Program-made: the position numbers and the translations under genes
Assembly: GCA_903821995.1 (NCBI GenBank)
Contig: CAIJNI010000066.1
Span: 1-64,000, forward strand
DNA: 64,000 bases
Direction: 5' to 3'
Source: an uncultured beta proteobacterium
GTDB lineage: Bacteria; Pseudomonadota; Gammaproteobacteria; Burkholderiales; Burkholderiaceae
Notes under the pieces: model-generated
The model's input: only the letters and a program-made list of their open reading frames with translations
Told to the model about the DNA's origin: nothing
Databases searched by the model: none
In this document: in pieces, positions 8,294 to 17,427 of the stretch
Numbering within the stretch: position 1 is the stretch's first letter
Layout of the letters: each line of letters opens with the position of its first letter

Positions 8294-9541
8294 ATGAGTA
8301 AAGCGCTGGATGGAGTTCGAATTTTAGATTTCACCCATGTCCAATCGGGTCCAACATGCACTCAATTGTTAGGATGGTTTGGGGCAGATGTGATCAAGGT
8401 CGAGCGGGCTGGTGAGGGTGATGCTACTCGTGGACAGTTACGTGATATTCCTGACGTCGATAGCCTTTACTTTACGATGCTCAATCACAATAAGCGCTCT
8501 ATTACACTGGATACTAAAAACCCTAAGGGTAAGGCAGTTCTGGAAACGCTGATTAAGGAATGTGATGTGCTTGTAGAAAATTTTGCACCAGGCGCACTTG
8601 ACCGTATGGGATTTACTTGGGAGCGTATTCAAGAACTGAATCCTCGCATGATAGTGGCTTCTGTTAAGGGCTTTGGTCCTGGTCCTTATGAAGATTGCAA
8701 AGTTTATGAGAACGTTGCCCAGTGTGCTGGGGGTGCAGCTTCTACCACTGGTTTTGATGATGGTCCTCCATTGGTTACCGGTGCGCAAATTGGTGACTCT
8801 GGTACAGGGCTTCATTTGGCCTTAGGAATTGTAGCGGCGCTTTATCAGCGTAACACGACTGGTCGAGGTCAAAAGGTAATGGCAGCAATGCAAGATGCTG
8901 TGATTAATTTATGCCGAGTAAAACTTCGCGATCAACAGCGCCTTGATAGAACGCAAGTTCTAAAAGAGTATCCACAGTATCCTGATTCAGAGTTTGGGCA
9001 GGCTGTCCCTAGAGCGGGCAATGCTTCTGGTGGTGGACAACCGGGTTGGATTTTAAAGTGTAAAGGATGGGAGACAGATCCTAATTCCTATATTTACTTT
9101 ATTACTCAAGCACCTGTCTGGGGTGCTATTTGTAAGGTTATTGGTCAAGAAGATTGGATCACAGATCCTCTATACGCAACACCTGCAGCACGCTTACCGC
9201 ACTTGAAAAGTATCTTTGAGCGTATCGAGCAGTGGACAATGACCAAGACTAAATTTGAAGCCATGGATATCTTGAATAAATTTGATATTCCGTGTGGACC
9301 GATATTGTCGATGAAGGAGATCGCAGATGAACCGTCTTTGAGAGCTACTGGCACTATCGTTGAAGTTGACCATCCTAAACGCGGTAAATACTTGACCGTT
9401 GGTAATCCAATCAAGTTGTCGGATAGTGAGACTGAAGTCACTCGCTCACCCTTATTAGGAGAGCATACTGATGAGGTTTTAGGCCAATTGGGATATAGCC
9501 CAAAAGATATTGCAGATTTACGTGCAGAGAAGGTGATTTAA
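8294..9541 (+). CDS. frc: Formyl-CoA:oxalate CoA-transferase (formyl-CoA transferase)
   Basis: Frc is a class III (CaiB/BaiF) CoA-transferase that moves CoA from formyl-CoA to oxalate, giving oxalyl-CoA for Oxc plus formate. The 415-aa sequence matches the O. formigenes enzyme in many recalled stretches: [79 protein letters not shown] and [11 protein letters not shown]. The catalytic aspartate lies in [10 protein letters not shown] (about residue 165), and the glycine loop [11 protein letters not shown] that gates the site is intact. AGGAG is well placed before the ATG. It lies between oxc and the CoA synthetase. Confidence 0.96.
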   Translation: MSKALDGVRILDFTHVQSGPTCTQLLGWFGADVIKVERAGEGDATRGQLRDIPDVDSLYFTMLNHNKRSITLDTKNPKGKAVLETLIKECDVLVENFAPGALDRMGFTWERIQELNPRMIVASVKGFGPGPYEDCKVYENVAQCAGGAASTTGFDDGPPLVTGAQIGDSGTGLHLALGIVAALYQRNTTGRGQKVMAAMQDAVINLCRVKLRDQQRLDRTQVLKEYPQYPDSEFGQAVPRAGNASGGGQPGWILKCKGWETDPNSYIYFITQAPVWGAICKVIGQEDWITDPLYATPAARLPHLKSIFERIEQWTMTKTKFEAMDILNKFDIPCGPILSMKEIADEPSLRATGTIVEVDHPKRGKYLTVGNPIKLSDSETEVTRSPLLGEHTDEVLGQLGYSPKDIADLRAEKVI

Positions 9542-9610
9542 TTCTTTCGTTGGACGGATTTGATTTTTAGTTAAGTGCTTTGTAACCATGAAATTTGTAA
9601 AGGGAAAAAA

Positions 9611-11746
9611 ATGACTCAAAAAAATAAAGTGAGACTTATCCTTGATGCGGTGAAAAGTTCTGGGCGCTTATCGTTAACTGCACCTGAAGGTAAAGAGGTG
9701 TGTGACGCCTACGGCATCACTGTTCCCCAAGAGGCTTTAGCGACTTCAAGTTCGCAGGCCAGTGAGTTAGCGGCTAAGATGGGTTTTCCTGTTGTCATGA
9801 AAATTGTATCCCCAGATATTTTGCATAAAACAGAAGCGGGTGGTGTGATTGTCGGCGTTAAAAGTGCGCAAGAAGCTTTAGCTGCGTTTGACACTATTAT
9901 TGCCAATGCAAAAAAATATAACAACAAAGCTACTGTCTTAGGAGTGCAAGTTCAGCAAATGATTCAAGGGGGCCAAGAAGTTATTATTGGCGCCGTTACT
10001 GATGATAGTTTTGGCAAACTAGTCGCCTTTGGCTTGGGAGGTGTACTTGTTGAAGTTTTAAAGGACATTACATTTAGACTTGCTCCTGCAACTAAAGATG
10101 ACGCGTTGTCTATGCTTGACGGTATTCAGGCTTCACAAATGCTTAAAGGTGTCAGGGGTAGTGATCCCGTGGATCGCGACGCACTAGCGCACCTGATTGT
10201 TCAAGTATCGCAACTTGTCACTGACTTTCCGGAAATTTCCGAGTTGGATTTAAACCCCGTCTTTGCAAGCAGAAACTCGGCTATTGCCGCTGACGTTCGT
10301 ATTGTTCTTAATTTTGAGCAAAAGGTTCCTCGCCATCGTCCACCTGAAGCTGAGGTTCTAGTGTCTATGAATAGGATCATGCAGCCTAAATCGGTCGCTG
10401 TGATAGGCGCATCAAATGAAGCTGGGAAGATCGGTAACTCAGTGATGAAGAATTTAATCAATGGTGGATATAAAGGAAATATTTATCCTATTCACCCTTC
10501 TGCAACTGAAATTTTAGGTTACCCCGCTTTTAAGAGCGTCAAAGATGTCCCTAGCGAGATTGATACTGCTGTTTTTGCTATTCCTGCTAAATTTGTTGCC
10601 AAAGCACTTATCGAGTGTGGGGAGAAAAAAATTGCAGGGGCAATTTTGATTCCTTCAGGTTTTGCAGAAACAGGTGAAGTTGCAATGCAAGATGAGTTGG
10701 TTGCGATTGGCCGTAAATACAATATTCGCATGATGGGGCCAAATATTTATGGGTTCTATTACACGCCAGCCAATTTATGTGCGACGTTCTGTACAGCTTA
10801 TGACGTGAAGGGTTCTGTGGCTTTATCCTCGCAGTCTGGTGGTATTGGAATGGCCATTATAGGTTTTAGTCGAGCTGCAAAAATGGGTGTGTCTGCGATT
10901 GTTGGTTTAGGTAATAAATCAGATATCGATGAAGATGATTTATTGATTTTCTTTGAACAAGATCCAAATACGCTTGTCATTGCTCAGCACTGTGAAGATT
11001 TAAAAGATGGCCGAGCTTTTGCTGAAGTTGCAAGACGGGTATCAAAGAAAAAACCTGTAATTGTTCTTAAAGCAGGGCGCACTTCAGCTGGTGCTAAAGC
11101 AGCGAGTTCTCACACAGGTGCTTTAGCTGGTAACGACAAGATTTATGAAGATGTATTCAAACAAATTGGAGTTATTAGAGCAAGAAGTCTAAGAGATTTA
11201 TTAGACTTCGCACGTGGTGTTCCGATTCTGCCAACGCCTAAGGGTGAAAACGTTGTGATCATTACTGGTGCTGGTGGCTCGGGTGTGTTGTTATCCGATG
11301 CGTGTGTGGACAATGGGCTGACCTTGATGCCAATGCCAGATGATCTTGATGCGGCATTTAGAAAGTTTATTCCGCCATTTGGAGCCGCTGGTAACCCTGT
11401 CGATATTACAGGTGGTGAGCCGCCATTAACTTACAAGAATACGGTTTTATTGGGCTTAAGTGATCCAAGGATTCATGCGCTGATCTTAGGTTATTGGCAT
11501 ACGATTGTTACTCCTCCAATGGTGTTTGCCAAAATCATGGTTGAGGCTAGGGATGAGATGCGTGCAAAGGGTATTGAAAAACCGATCGTTGCATCTCTTG
11601 CTGGAGATGTGGAAGTTGAAGAAGCAGCTCAGTATCTGTATGAGCATGGAATTCCTGCTTATGCCTACTCTACTGAAATCCCAGTTGCTGTTTTAGCAGC
11701 TAAGTACCAATGGGCTCGGGGCGCTGGACTCATTAAACCGACTTAA
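9611..11746 (+). CDS. NDP-forming acyl-CoA synthetase (acetate-CoA ligase family)
   Basis: A 711-aa fusion with the ATP-grasp (beta-like) half first (~1-225, GFPVVMKIVSPDILHKTEAGG) and the CoA-binding plus ligase (alpha-like) half after (~245-711). The CoA-binding Rossmann part begins SVAVIGASNEAGKIGNSVMK. The phosphohistidine motif of ADP-forming acyl-CoA synthetases is present as AASSHTGALAGND. These enzymes join an acid to CoA through a histidine phosphate. In an oxc-frc operon it may activate oxalate or formate to prime the CoA-transfer cycle; this is inference. The tracked start is a GTG. The ATG at 9611, with AGGGA before it, is better. A terminator follows. Confidence 0.88.
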   Translation: MTQKNKVRLILDAVKSSGRLSLTAPEGKEVCDAYGITVPQEALATSSSQASELAAKMGFPVVMKIVSPDILHKTEAGGVIVGVKSAQEALAAFDTIIANAKKYNNKATVLGVQVQQMIQGGQEVIIGAVTDDSFGKLVAFGLGGVLVEVLKDITFRLAPATKDDALSMLDGIQASQMLKGVRGSDPVDRDALAHLIVQVSQLVTDFPEISELDLNPVFASRNSAIAADVRIVLNFEQKVPRHRPPEAEVLVSMNRIMQPKSVAVIGASNEAGKIGNSVMKNLINGGYKGNIYPIHPSATEILGYPAFKSVKDVPSEIDTAVFAIPAKFVAKALIECGEKKIAGAILIPSGFAETGEVAMQDELVAIGRKYNIRMMGPNIYGFYYTPANLCATFCTAYDVKGSVALSSQSGGIGMAIIGFSRAAKMGVSAIVGLGNKSDIDEDDLLIFFEQDPNTLVIAQHCEDLKDGRAFAEVARRVSKKKPVIVLKAGRTSAGAKAASSHTGALAGNDKIYEDVFKQIGVIRARSLRDLLDFARGVPILPTPKGENVVIITGAGGSGVLLSDACVDNGLTLMPMPDDLDAAFRKFIPPFGAAGNPVDITGGEPPLTYKNTVLLGLSDPRIHALILGYWHTIVTPPMVFAKIMVEARDEMRAKGIEKPIVASLAGDVEVEEAAQYLYEHGIPAYAYSTEIPVAVLAAKYQWARGAGLIKPT

Positions 11747-11787
11747 AAAGTGATCTATTTTTTATAAGAAGTTCTCGGTAATTCATT

Positions 11788-11820
11788 AAATACCAACTCC
11801 AAAAAGGTTGGTATTTTTTA
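11788..11820 (+). terminator. Rho-independent terminator of the oxc-frc operon
   Basis: ATACCAAC and GTTGGTAT form an 8-base stem around a tccaaaaag loop, followed by TTTTT. It lies about 40 bases after the acyl-CoA synthetase stop codon. Confidence 0.85.
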
Positions 11821-11985
11821 TTTGGGTGTACTTGCAACAAAATCAAATAACTCACTAGCAGGTAATATAGATATTTCATAACGATTTTTCCCGCCTTTAT
11901 TCGTGAAATGTTTATAGGTAAAAAGCTTTCGATAAATAAAATTGAGTTGTGGTGGTTGACCTCTTGGGGCCGCTGTTTCGAGATA
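11818..11985 (-). pseudogene. Unidentified truncated gene fragment beside ssrA
   Basis: A minus-strand frame of 55 codons without a start codon runs from a TAG at 11986-11988 to TAA at 11818-11820. It reads protein-like sequence such as PRGQPPQLNFIYRKLFTYKH and NRYEISILPASELFDFV. I do not recognise the family. The absence of a start and the stop just upstream indicate the tail of a decayed gene. It lies immediately downstream of the ssrA 3' end and terminator, a classic landing zone for integrating elements, so it may be left over from one. Confidence 0.45.
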
Positions 11986-12000
11986 CTATATAGAATATAG
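11986..12000. repeat. Small palindrome CTATAT-AGA-ATATAG
   Basis: Perfect 6-base arms around AGA lie between the gene remnant and the ssrA terminator. It could be a binding site or recombination relic; no function is assigned. The rest of the 11747-12048 gap holds only the two terminators and the remnant. Confidence 0.3.
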
Positions 12001-12010
12001 CTCAGAAAGC

Positions 12011-12036
12011 AAAAAACCCCTTTTTACAGGGGTTTC
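12011..12036 (-). terminator. Terminator of ssrA
   Basis: Read on the minus strand, AAACCCC and GGGGTTT pair around a TGTAAAAA loop and are followed by a run of T. It begins 12 bases after the CCA end of the tmRNA. Confidence 0.85.
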
Positions 12037-12048
12037 GTGTTTAATACT

Positions 12049-12407
12049 TGGTGGAACCGGCGGGAATCGAACCCGCGTCCGCAAATCCTCTACATAAAGT
12101 TCTACATACTTAGTTGTGTCATTTATTTTAGGTCTGGCAGCGCGGACCAACACGCTCTGACAAAACGATTCACTTTAGTTTTAGCTCCGTTAATAGTGAC
12201 CCCTAACGGCACGATCCGATAAATATGACCTTAGATGGTATTTCTACCCCAGCCTATCGGCAAGCTGGTCTAAGGGCAACCGCAATTAAGCGGCTAGTGC
12301 GTAACGTTCGTCGTTAGCAGTTATTACATTCCCATTGATTTACGAGATAACGGGTCCTCGGTATGCCCTTCATGCTTCGCAATCCACGTCGAAACCATGT
12401 CGGTCCC
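12049..12407 (-). ncRNA. ssrA: tmRNA (one-piece)
   Basis: The 3' end reads GGTTCGATTCCCGCC followed by GGTTCCACCA, giving a tRNA-like T arm and an encoded CCA. The 5' end GGGACCG pairs with CGGTTCC to form the acceptor stem (one G-U). The 359-nt size is typical. The tag frame starts GCTAACGACGAA and encodes ANDERYALAA followed by TAA at 12286-12318. Both tRNA-like halves and the tag lie in normal order, so this is not a permuted two-piece tmRNA. It rescues stalled ribosomes with SmpB, which is not in this window. It lies 42 bases after gph on the same strand. Confidence 0.97.
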
Positions 12408-12436
12408 ATGTTGATGCAATGCATAGCTGGTCATAC

Positions 12437-12442
12437 ATTATA
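12437..12442 (-). promoter_or_regulatory. Likely ssrA promoter -10 (TATAAT)
   Basis: A perfect TATAAT on the minus strand lies 29 bases upstream of the mature tmRNA 5' end. This allows a short leader to be removed by RNase P. The -35 region is weak. It falls between the gph stop codon and ssrA. Confidence 0.6.
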
Positions 12443-12449
12443 ACTTTTA

Positions 12450-13115
12450 TCAGGAAAACAAAATAGCCTTAATATCCGAAGGGGTCTTAACGATATAATC
12501 TGCTCCCCATTCATTTGGAGGAACATTGTTTGGCCAATAGCCATAGGCTGCAGCCATTGTTTTCATGCCGGCAGCTTGACCCGCTTCAATATCTCGTTTG
12601 TCATCACCAATATAGATAGAAGTTTCTGGATTAACACGAGCTAATTTGGTAGCGAAGAGAATTGGATCTGGGTGAGGTTTGGCATGTGGAGTCGTATCGC
12701 CGCTGACAATCACATTGGTGCGTTTATCAAGACCAATGCTTTTGACAAGACGCTTTGTATATCTCGAATGTTTATTGGTAATGATGCCCCAAGGAATTTT
12801 TTCGTCATCAAGTAAGGTTAATAACTCATCAATACCCTCAAAGAATTTACTTTCAACATGAATCTCGTTTTCATAATTTCTCAAAAATTCTTCTTGTAGG
12901 ATTTTATAGTCTCGATGCTCAGGAGTGATGCCAAAAGCAATGCTGAGTAGGCCCCGTGCTCCGGATGATGCATGGGGTCGATAATTATCTTTGTTGATCA
13001 TCGGTAGCAAGCGGTCAAGCCGCATTTTATTGGCAGCCCCTGCTAAGTCTGGGGCGGTATCTACTAGAGTTCCATCTAAATCAAAAAAGACACTCTCAAA
13101 CAAACATACACTCAT
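12450..13115 (-). CDS. gph: Phosphoglycolate phosphatase (HAD family)
   Basis: Gph removes phosphate from 2-phosphoglycolate. The 221-aa protein shows HAD motif I FFDLDGTLVDTAPD, motif II ITNK, a lysine in HAKPHPDP and motif IV YIGDDKRDIEAG. Length and the immediately preceding ubiG (ATGA overlap) match the usual betaproteobacterial ubiG-gph pair. ssrA follows on the same strand. Confidence 0.9.
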   Translation of the reverse strand: MSVCLFESVFFDLDGTLVDTAPDLAGAANKMRLDRLLPMINKDNYRPHASSGARGLLSIAFGITPEHRDYKILQEEFLRNYENEIHVESKFFEGIDELLTLLDDEKIPWGIITNKHSRYTKRLVKSIGLDKRTNVIVSGDTTPHAKPHPDPILFATKLARVNPETSIYIGDDKRDIEAGQAAGMKTMAAAYGYWPNNVPPNEWGADYIVKTPSDIKAILFS

Positions 13116-13828
13116 AACTCAGTAATTCTTTCTGGTTTTCTTGCGGCAATAAAATAATTAACATCGACATTTCCACCAAGGGTGTAGGTTTGTGTCAAAG
13201 GGTTGTAATGTAAACCTGTCATGTCGACGATTTCTAAATCAGTAGACCTTATGAATTGACTTAATTCGGAGGGCTTGATAAATTTTGCATAATCATGAGT
13301 TCCTTTGGGTAGAAGATTTAGGATATATTCTGCGCCAATGATAGCCATTAGATATGACTTTAAGTTGCGATTTAGGGTGCTAAAAAATAACCATGCACCG
13401 GGTTTAGCAAGTTTTGCACATGAACTAATCACTGATAGTGGATCTGGAACATGCTCGAGCATTTCCATGCAGGTCACAATATCAAAGTGGTTTGGATGAG
13501 TGGTAGCTAATGATTCAACACTAATGAGTTCATATTCTAGAGTTGTTTGTGTCTCAAGTGCATGTAACTTTGCCACGCTAAGTGCTTTCTCAGACAAATC
13601 AATACCTTTTGCTTGCGCGCCAACTAGAGCCATTGATTCCGAGAGTATTCCGCCTCCACAACCGACATCTAGAGTTTTTGCTTGGGATAATTCAACAAAG
13701 CTTTGAATCCATTTGAGGCGAAGAGGGTTAATCTCGTGAAGAGGCTTAAATTCACTGGTAGGATCCCACCATCGGCTTGCTAGTTCGCTGAACTTATCTA
13801 GTTCAGCTTGATCTTTATTCTCATTCAT
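13112..13828 (-). CDS. ubiG: Ubiquinone biosynthesis O-methyltransferase
   Basis: UbiG performs both O-methylations of ubiquinone synthesis. The 238-aa protein carries the UbiG signature NPLRLKWIQ near residue 35 and SAM motif I LDVGCGGGILSESMA, with WWDPTSEFKPLHEINP just before. The TGLHYNPLTQTYTLGGNVDVNY ending is also typical. It overlaps gph by 4 bases and lies 65 bases after ompA, separated by a terminator, so it is probably transcribed by partial read-through or its own promoter. Confidence 0.93.
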   Translation of the reverse strand: MNENKDQAELDKFSELASRWWDPTSEFKPLHEINPLRLKWIQSFVELSQAKTLDVGCGGGILSESMALVGAQAKGIDLSEKALSVAKLHALETQTTLEYELISVESLATTHPNHFDIVTCMEMLEHVPDPLSVISSCAKLAKPGAWLFFSTLNRNLKSYLMAIIGAEYILNLLPKGTHDYAKFIKPSELSQFIRSTDLEIVDMTGLHYNPLTQTYTLGGNVDVNYFIAARKPERITEL

Positions 13829-13844
13829 TGATAAGTTTACCCAT

Positions 13845-13873
13845 TAAAAAAGCCCGGTAGTACCGGGCCTTTT
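13845..13873 (-). terminator. Terminator after ompA
   Basis: On the minus strand GGCCCGGTA and TACCGGGCT form a long GC-rich stem followed by TTTTT. It lies about 20 bases after the ompA stop and just before ubiG, so it limits ompA read-through. Confidence 0.88.
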
Positions 13874-13893
13874 AGTTTAAAGCAACTAAGTAA

Positions 13894-14529
13894 TTATTGT
13901 GTAACTGGCTTTGTACCAATAACTTCAATTACTGAACGACGGTTAAGTGCACGTCCAGCAGCTGTTTTGTTATCGCCAACTGGCTCAGCGAATCCTTTAC
14001 CTTCAGTGTAAACACGACCAGTTTCAACACCATTCTTTGTCAAGTAAGCTTTAACAGCTTCAGCACGCTTTAACGAGAGTGTTTTATTGTATTTTGCAGA
14101 TCCTACGTTATCTGTGAAACCGATAACAATAATCACTTCAACTGTTACACCCTTAAGCTTTGCAACTAATTCATTTAACTTTTGAGTTCCTTCTGGCTTA
14201 AGAACTGACTTGTCAAAGTCAAATAAAGCATCAGCGAAAAGAGTTACTTTTGAACTTGTAACAACTGGAGCAGCAGGTGCAGCAGGCGCAGCTTTTGCAA
14301 CAGGAGCTACTTTTTTAAGTGCGCCATCACAATCAGCCGCTGCAGTTGCAGGCGTCCAGTTGTTCTCACGCCAGCACAATGTTGAATCAGCACCGGATCG
14401 AACAATGTTGCCGCTACCAGAATTGATGTTATCGATAGTGCCAGGTTGTTGCGCGTTAGCAAAACCTAAAAAAACCAAAAGTGTCAATAAGGAAACTTTG
14501 GTTGTCAATTTACGGATGAATGTATTCAT
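13894..14529 (-). CDS. ompA: OmpA-family outer-membrane/peptidoglycan-binding protein
   Basis: A 211-aa secreted protein with a signal peptide (residues ~1-26, cleavage near FANA-QQ), a short N-terminal part with two cysteines, an alanine/proline linker (APVAKAAPAAPAAP) and an OmpA C-terminal domain (~95-205). The domain contains GFTDNVGSAKYNKTLSLKRA and NRRSVIEV, the peptidoglycan-binding elements. There is no eight-strand barrel, so it is the short OmpA form common upstream of ubiG in this order. An extended -10 promoter and a strong terminator frame it as a monocistronic, probably abundant transcript. Confidence 0.9.
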   Translation of the reverse strand: MNTFIRKLTTKVSLLTLLVFLGFANAQQPGTIDNINSGSGNIVRSGADSTLCWRENNWTPATAAADCDGALKKVAPVAKAAPAAPAAPVVTSSKVTLFADALFDFDKSVLKPEGTQKLNELVAKLKGVTVEVIIVIGFTDNVGSAKYNKTLSLKRAEAVKAYLTKNGVETGRVYTEGKGFAEPVGDNKTAAGRALNRRSVIEVIGTKPVTQ

Positions 14530-14584
14530 TATTGGTCCCTGAATCTGTTTAATGTTAAATATGCGAGTTGAAATTACTTCTACT

Positions 14585-14593
14585 AGTATAACA
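14585..14593 (-). promoter_or_regulatory. Extended -10 promoter for ompA
   Basis: The minus strand reads TGTTATACT, an extended -10 (TGnTATACT), about 55 bases upstream of the ompA ATG. No good -35 is visible, which extended -10 promoters tolerate. Confidence 0.5.
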
Positions 14594-14689
14594 GTTCATA
14601 AGTTAATGGTAGTTACAGTGTGGCTTTGATGCAACTAGCAAAAAAAGCGAAGGTTTAGGGGCAAAAATTTCGCATGATAAAATAATGAC

Positions 14690-17395
14690 ATGGAACAAGC
14701 CGCTAAAGAAACACTACCCGTATCACTAGAAGATGAAATGCGGCGGTCCTATTTGGACTATGCCATGAGCGTCATCGTTGGAAGGGCCTTGCCCGATGCT
14801 AGAGATGGTCTAAAACCCGTGCATCGGCGGGTTTTATTCGCTATGCATGAGCTCAATAATGACTGGAACAGGGCCTATAAGAAGTCTGCCCGTATTGTTG
14901 GTGATGTGATTGGTAAGTACCATCCCCACGGAGATTCTGCCGTTTATGACACGATTGTTCGAATGGCGCAGAACTTTTCTTTAAGATACATGCTTGTTGA
15001 TGGGCAGGGAAACTTTGGTTCAGTAGACGGTGATAATGCAGCAGCGATGCGTTATACCGAAATTCGTTTATCTAAGATAGCTCATGAGTTGTTAGCCGAT
15101 ATTGATAAAGAAACTGTTGATTTTGGTCCCAACTATGATGGCAGTGAGCATGAACCGCTCATTCTTCCAGCAAAAATACCTAACTTATTAATTAATGGCT
15201 CGTCGGGTATTGCGGTGGGGATGGCAACCAATATTCCCCCACACAATATTGACGAAATTATTTCGGCATGCCTACATTTATTGGCTAATGCGGACTGTAC
15301 GATTGATGATTTAATTGAGTTTGTTCCTGCTCCAGACTTTCCGACTGGCGGAATTATATATGGAATTCAAGGGGTTAGAGAAGGTTATCGAACTGGCCGT
15401 GGTCGGGTGATCATGCGTGCTAAAACGCACTTTGAAGACATGGAAAAAGGACAGCGTCAGTCCATTATTGTTGACGAACTGCCTTATCAAGTTAATAAAA
15501 AGAACTTACTAGAGCGAATTGCTGAATTAGTCACCGAGAAAAAGGTTGAAGGAATTTCAGATATTCGAGACGAATCTGATAAGTCAGGAATGAGAGTTGT
15601 TATTGAGCTCAAGCGTGGCGAGGTACCTGAGGTTGTTCTTAATAACCTGTATAAGAACACCCAATTACAAGATAATTTTGGTATGAATATGGTGGCTTTG
15701 GTGGATAACCAGCCTCGATTACTGAATTTGAAGCAAATGTTGGAGTGCTTTTTGCGTCATCGACGTGAAGTTGTAACACGTAGAACATTATTTGAATTGA
15801 AAAAAGCTAGAGATCGGGGACACGTTTTAGAAGGTTTAGCGGTCGCTTTAGCCAATATTGATGAATTTATTGCCCTAATTAAGGCTGCACCAAATCCGCC
15901 CGAGGCTAAAAAAGAATTGATGCATCAAGCATGGGATTCTTCCGTCGTTAGAGAAATGCTTTCTCGTGCAGAGACGAATACAGTGGGTGGGCGAAACTCC
16001 TATCGACCAGACCGCTTGCCAATGCATTTAGGACTTCAAGAAGATGGTCTGTATCGTCTTTCAGAAGATCAAGCACAAGAAATTTTGCAAATGCGTTTGC
16101 AACGTTTAACTGGTTTAGAGCAGGAAAAGATTGTTGAAGAGTACAAAGAAGTTATGACTCAAATTACTGATCTTCTAGATTTGTTATCGCGTCCTGAAAG
16201 AGTGACAGATGTCATTCGTGAAGAATTAATGAAGGCTAAGTCTGAATTTGGTCAAGAAGGATCAGACAATGGCCGGCGCTCATATATTGAGATGAATGCA
16301 ACTGAGTTATTCACAGAGGATTTAATTACGCCTCAAGACTTAGTTGTGACTTTGTCAAACACGGGCTATATGAAGAGTCAGCCTCTTACAGAATACCGTG
16401 CTCAAAAACGAGGTGGTCGTGGTAAACAGGCCACTACGACAAAAGATGAAGATTGGATACAGACTTTATTTGTAGCTAATACTCACGATACTATTTTGTG
16501 TTTTTCTGATCGTGGCCGTTTGTATTGGTTAAAAGTATGGGAAGTTCCTCAGGGAAGTCGTACATCGAGGGGTAAACCTATTATCAATATGTTCCCGTTA
16601 ATTGATGGCGAAAAGATCACAGTGATCCTTCCGATCAAAGGTTATGTCGAGAATCAATATGTCTTTATGGCTACACGACAAGGGGTTGTTAAAAAATCTC
16701 GCTTAAGTGATTTTTCTAATCCACGCAAAGGTGGAATCATTGCTGTTGATTTAGATGATGGCGATCATTTAGTCGGTGCCGAGATTACAGATGGACATCA
16801 TGATGTGATGCTGTTTTCTGACGGTGGCAAAGCGGTCCGCTTTGACGAAAATGATGTCAGGCCAATGGGTAGAACAGCTCGCGGCGTAAGGGGAATGAAT
16901 TTGGGTGCTGGTCATCAGGTCATTGCCATGTTGGTAGCCCCCTCAGAACAGATCACGCCAATTGAGGGTGATGAAAGCCAAGTTAATTTGCCAAGTAGTG
17001 TTCTGACTGCAACTGAAAATGGCTTTGGTAAGCGAACTCCATTAGCTGAATACACTCGTCATGGTCGCGGCACTAAAGGAATGATTGCGATTCAGACGTC
17101 CGATCGTAATGGTAAGGTTGTAGCTGCTGCTCTTGTATCACCTGAAGATCAGATTATGCTCATTACAACGGGCGGAGTTCTTGTGCGAACCAGAGTTTCA
17201 GAAATTCGTGAAATGGGTCGATCAACGCAAGGTGTTACTTTAATCAGTGTTGATGATGGAACCTTCCTCTCGGGCTTGCAAAGAATTGCAGAGAGTGATT
17301 CTGAAATAGATGATGAAGAAGAGACTCAGCCAGAGGTTGATGATGCTTCAACTGATATTGGCCCAAGTGGCGAAGATTCGATAGATAATAACTAA
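14690..17395 (+). CDS. gyrA: DNA gyrase subunit A
   Basis: GyrA is the cleavage-rejoining subunit that introduces negative supercoils with GyrB. The 901-aa protein has the winged-helix/tower domains up to ~residue 520 and the beta-pinwheel C-terminal domain after it. The catalytic tyrosine is Tyr122 in [10 protein letters not shown]. The gyrase-specific GyrA-box appears as QKRGGRGKQ. The quinolone region keeps Ser83 and Asp87 ([10 protein letters not shown]). An acidic tail ([14 protein letters not shown]) ends the protein. No clear ribosome-binding site precedes the ATG, but the start aligns with the family. It leads the serC-pheA-hisC-tyrA-aroA-cmk-rpsA run. Confidence 0.98.
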   Translation: MEQAAKETLPVSLEDEMRRSYLDYAMSVIVGRALPDARDGLKPVHRRVLFAMHELNNDWNRAYKKSARIVGDVIGKYHPHGDSAVYDTIVRMAQNFSLRYMLVDGQGNFGSVDGDNAAAMRYTEIRLSKIAHELLADIDKETVDFGPNYDGSEHEPLILPAKIPNLLINGSSGIAVGMATNIPPHNIDEIISACLHLLANADCTIDDLIEFVPAPDFPTGGIIYGIQGVREGYRTGRGRVIMRAKTHFEDMEKGQRQSIIVDELPYQVNKKNLLERIAELVTEKKVEGISDIRDESDKSGMRVVIELKRGEVPEVVLNNLYKNTQLQDNFGMNMVALVDNQPRLLNLKQMLECFLRHRREVVTRRTLFELKKARDRGHVLEGLAVALANIDEFIALIKAAPNPPEAKKELMHQAWDSSVVREMLSRAETNTVGGRNSYRPDRLPMHLGLQEDGLYRLSEDQAQEILQMRLQRLTGLEQEKIVEEYKEVMTQITDLLDLLSRPERVTDVIREELMKAKSEFGQEGSDNGRRSYIEMNATELFTEDLITPQDLVVTLSNTGYMKSQPLTEYRAQKRGGRGKQATTTKDEDWIQTLFVANTHDTILCFSDRGRLYWLKVWEVPQGSRTSRGKPIINMFPLIDGEKITVILPIKGYVENQYVFMATRQGVVKKSRLSDFSNPRKGGIIAVDLDDGDHLVGAEITDGHHDVMLFSDGGKAVRFDENDVRPMGRTARGVRGMNLGAGHQVIAMLVAPSEQITPIEGDESQVNLPSSVLTATENGFGKRTPLAEYTRHGRGTKGMIAIQTSDRNGKVVAAALVSPEDQIMLITTGGVLVRTRVSEIREMGRSTQGVTLISVDDGTFLSGLQRIAESDSEIDDEEETQPEVDDASTDIGPSGEDSIDNN

Positions 17396-17427
17396 ATAAT
17401 CACTATTTATTGGGCTAGGTTGTCAAA

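Noticed and set aside
1719-12049. Prophage or integrative element with its own integrase
   Set aside because: No integrase, phage structural or conjugation gene is present, and no second copy of the ssrA end was seen in the window.
12037-12222. 61-aa plus-strand ORF
   Set aside because: It runs through the ssrA 3' half on the opposite strand; the RESNPRPQI-like opening is the reverse complement of the T arm.
12049-12407. Permuted two-piece tmRNA, known from some betaproteobacteria
   Set aside because: The acceptor halves and tag are in the normal one-piece order.
14690-17395. Quinolone-resistance substitution in GyrA
   Set aside because: Ser83 and Asp87 are both the sensitive type.
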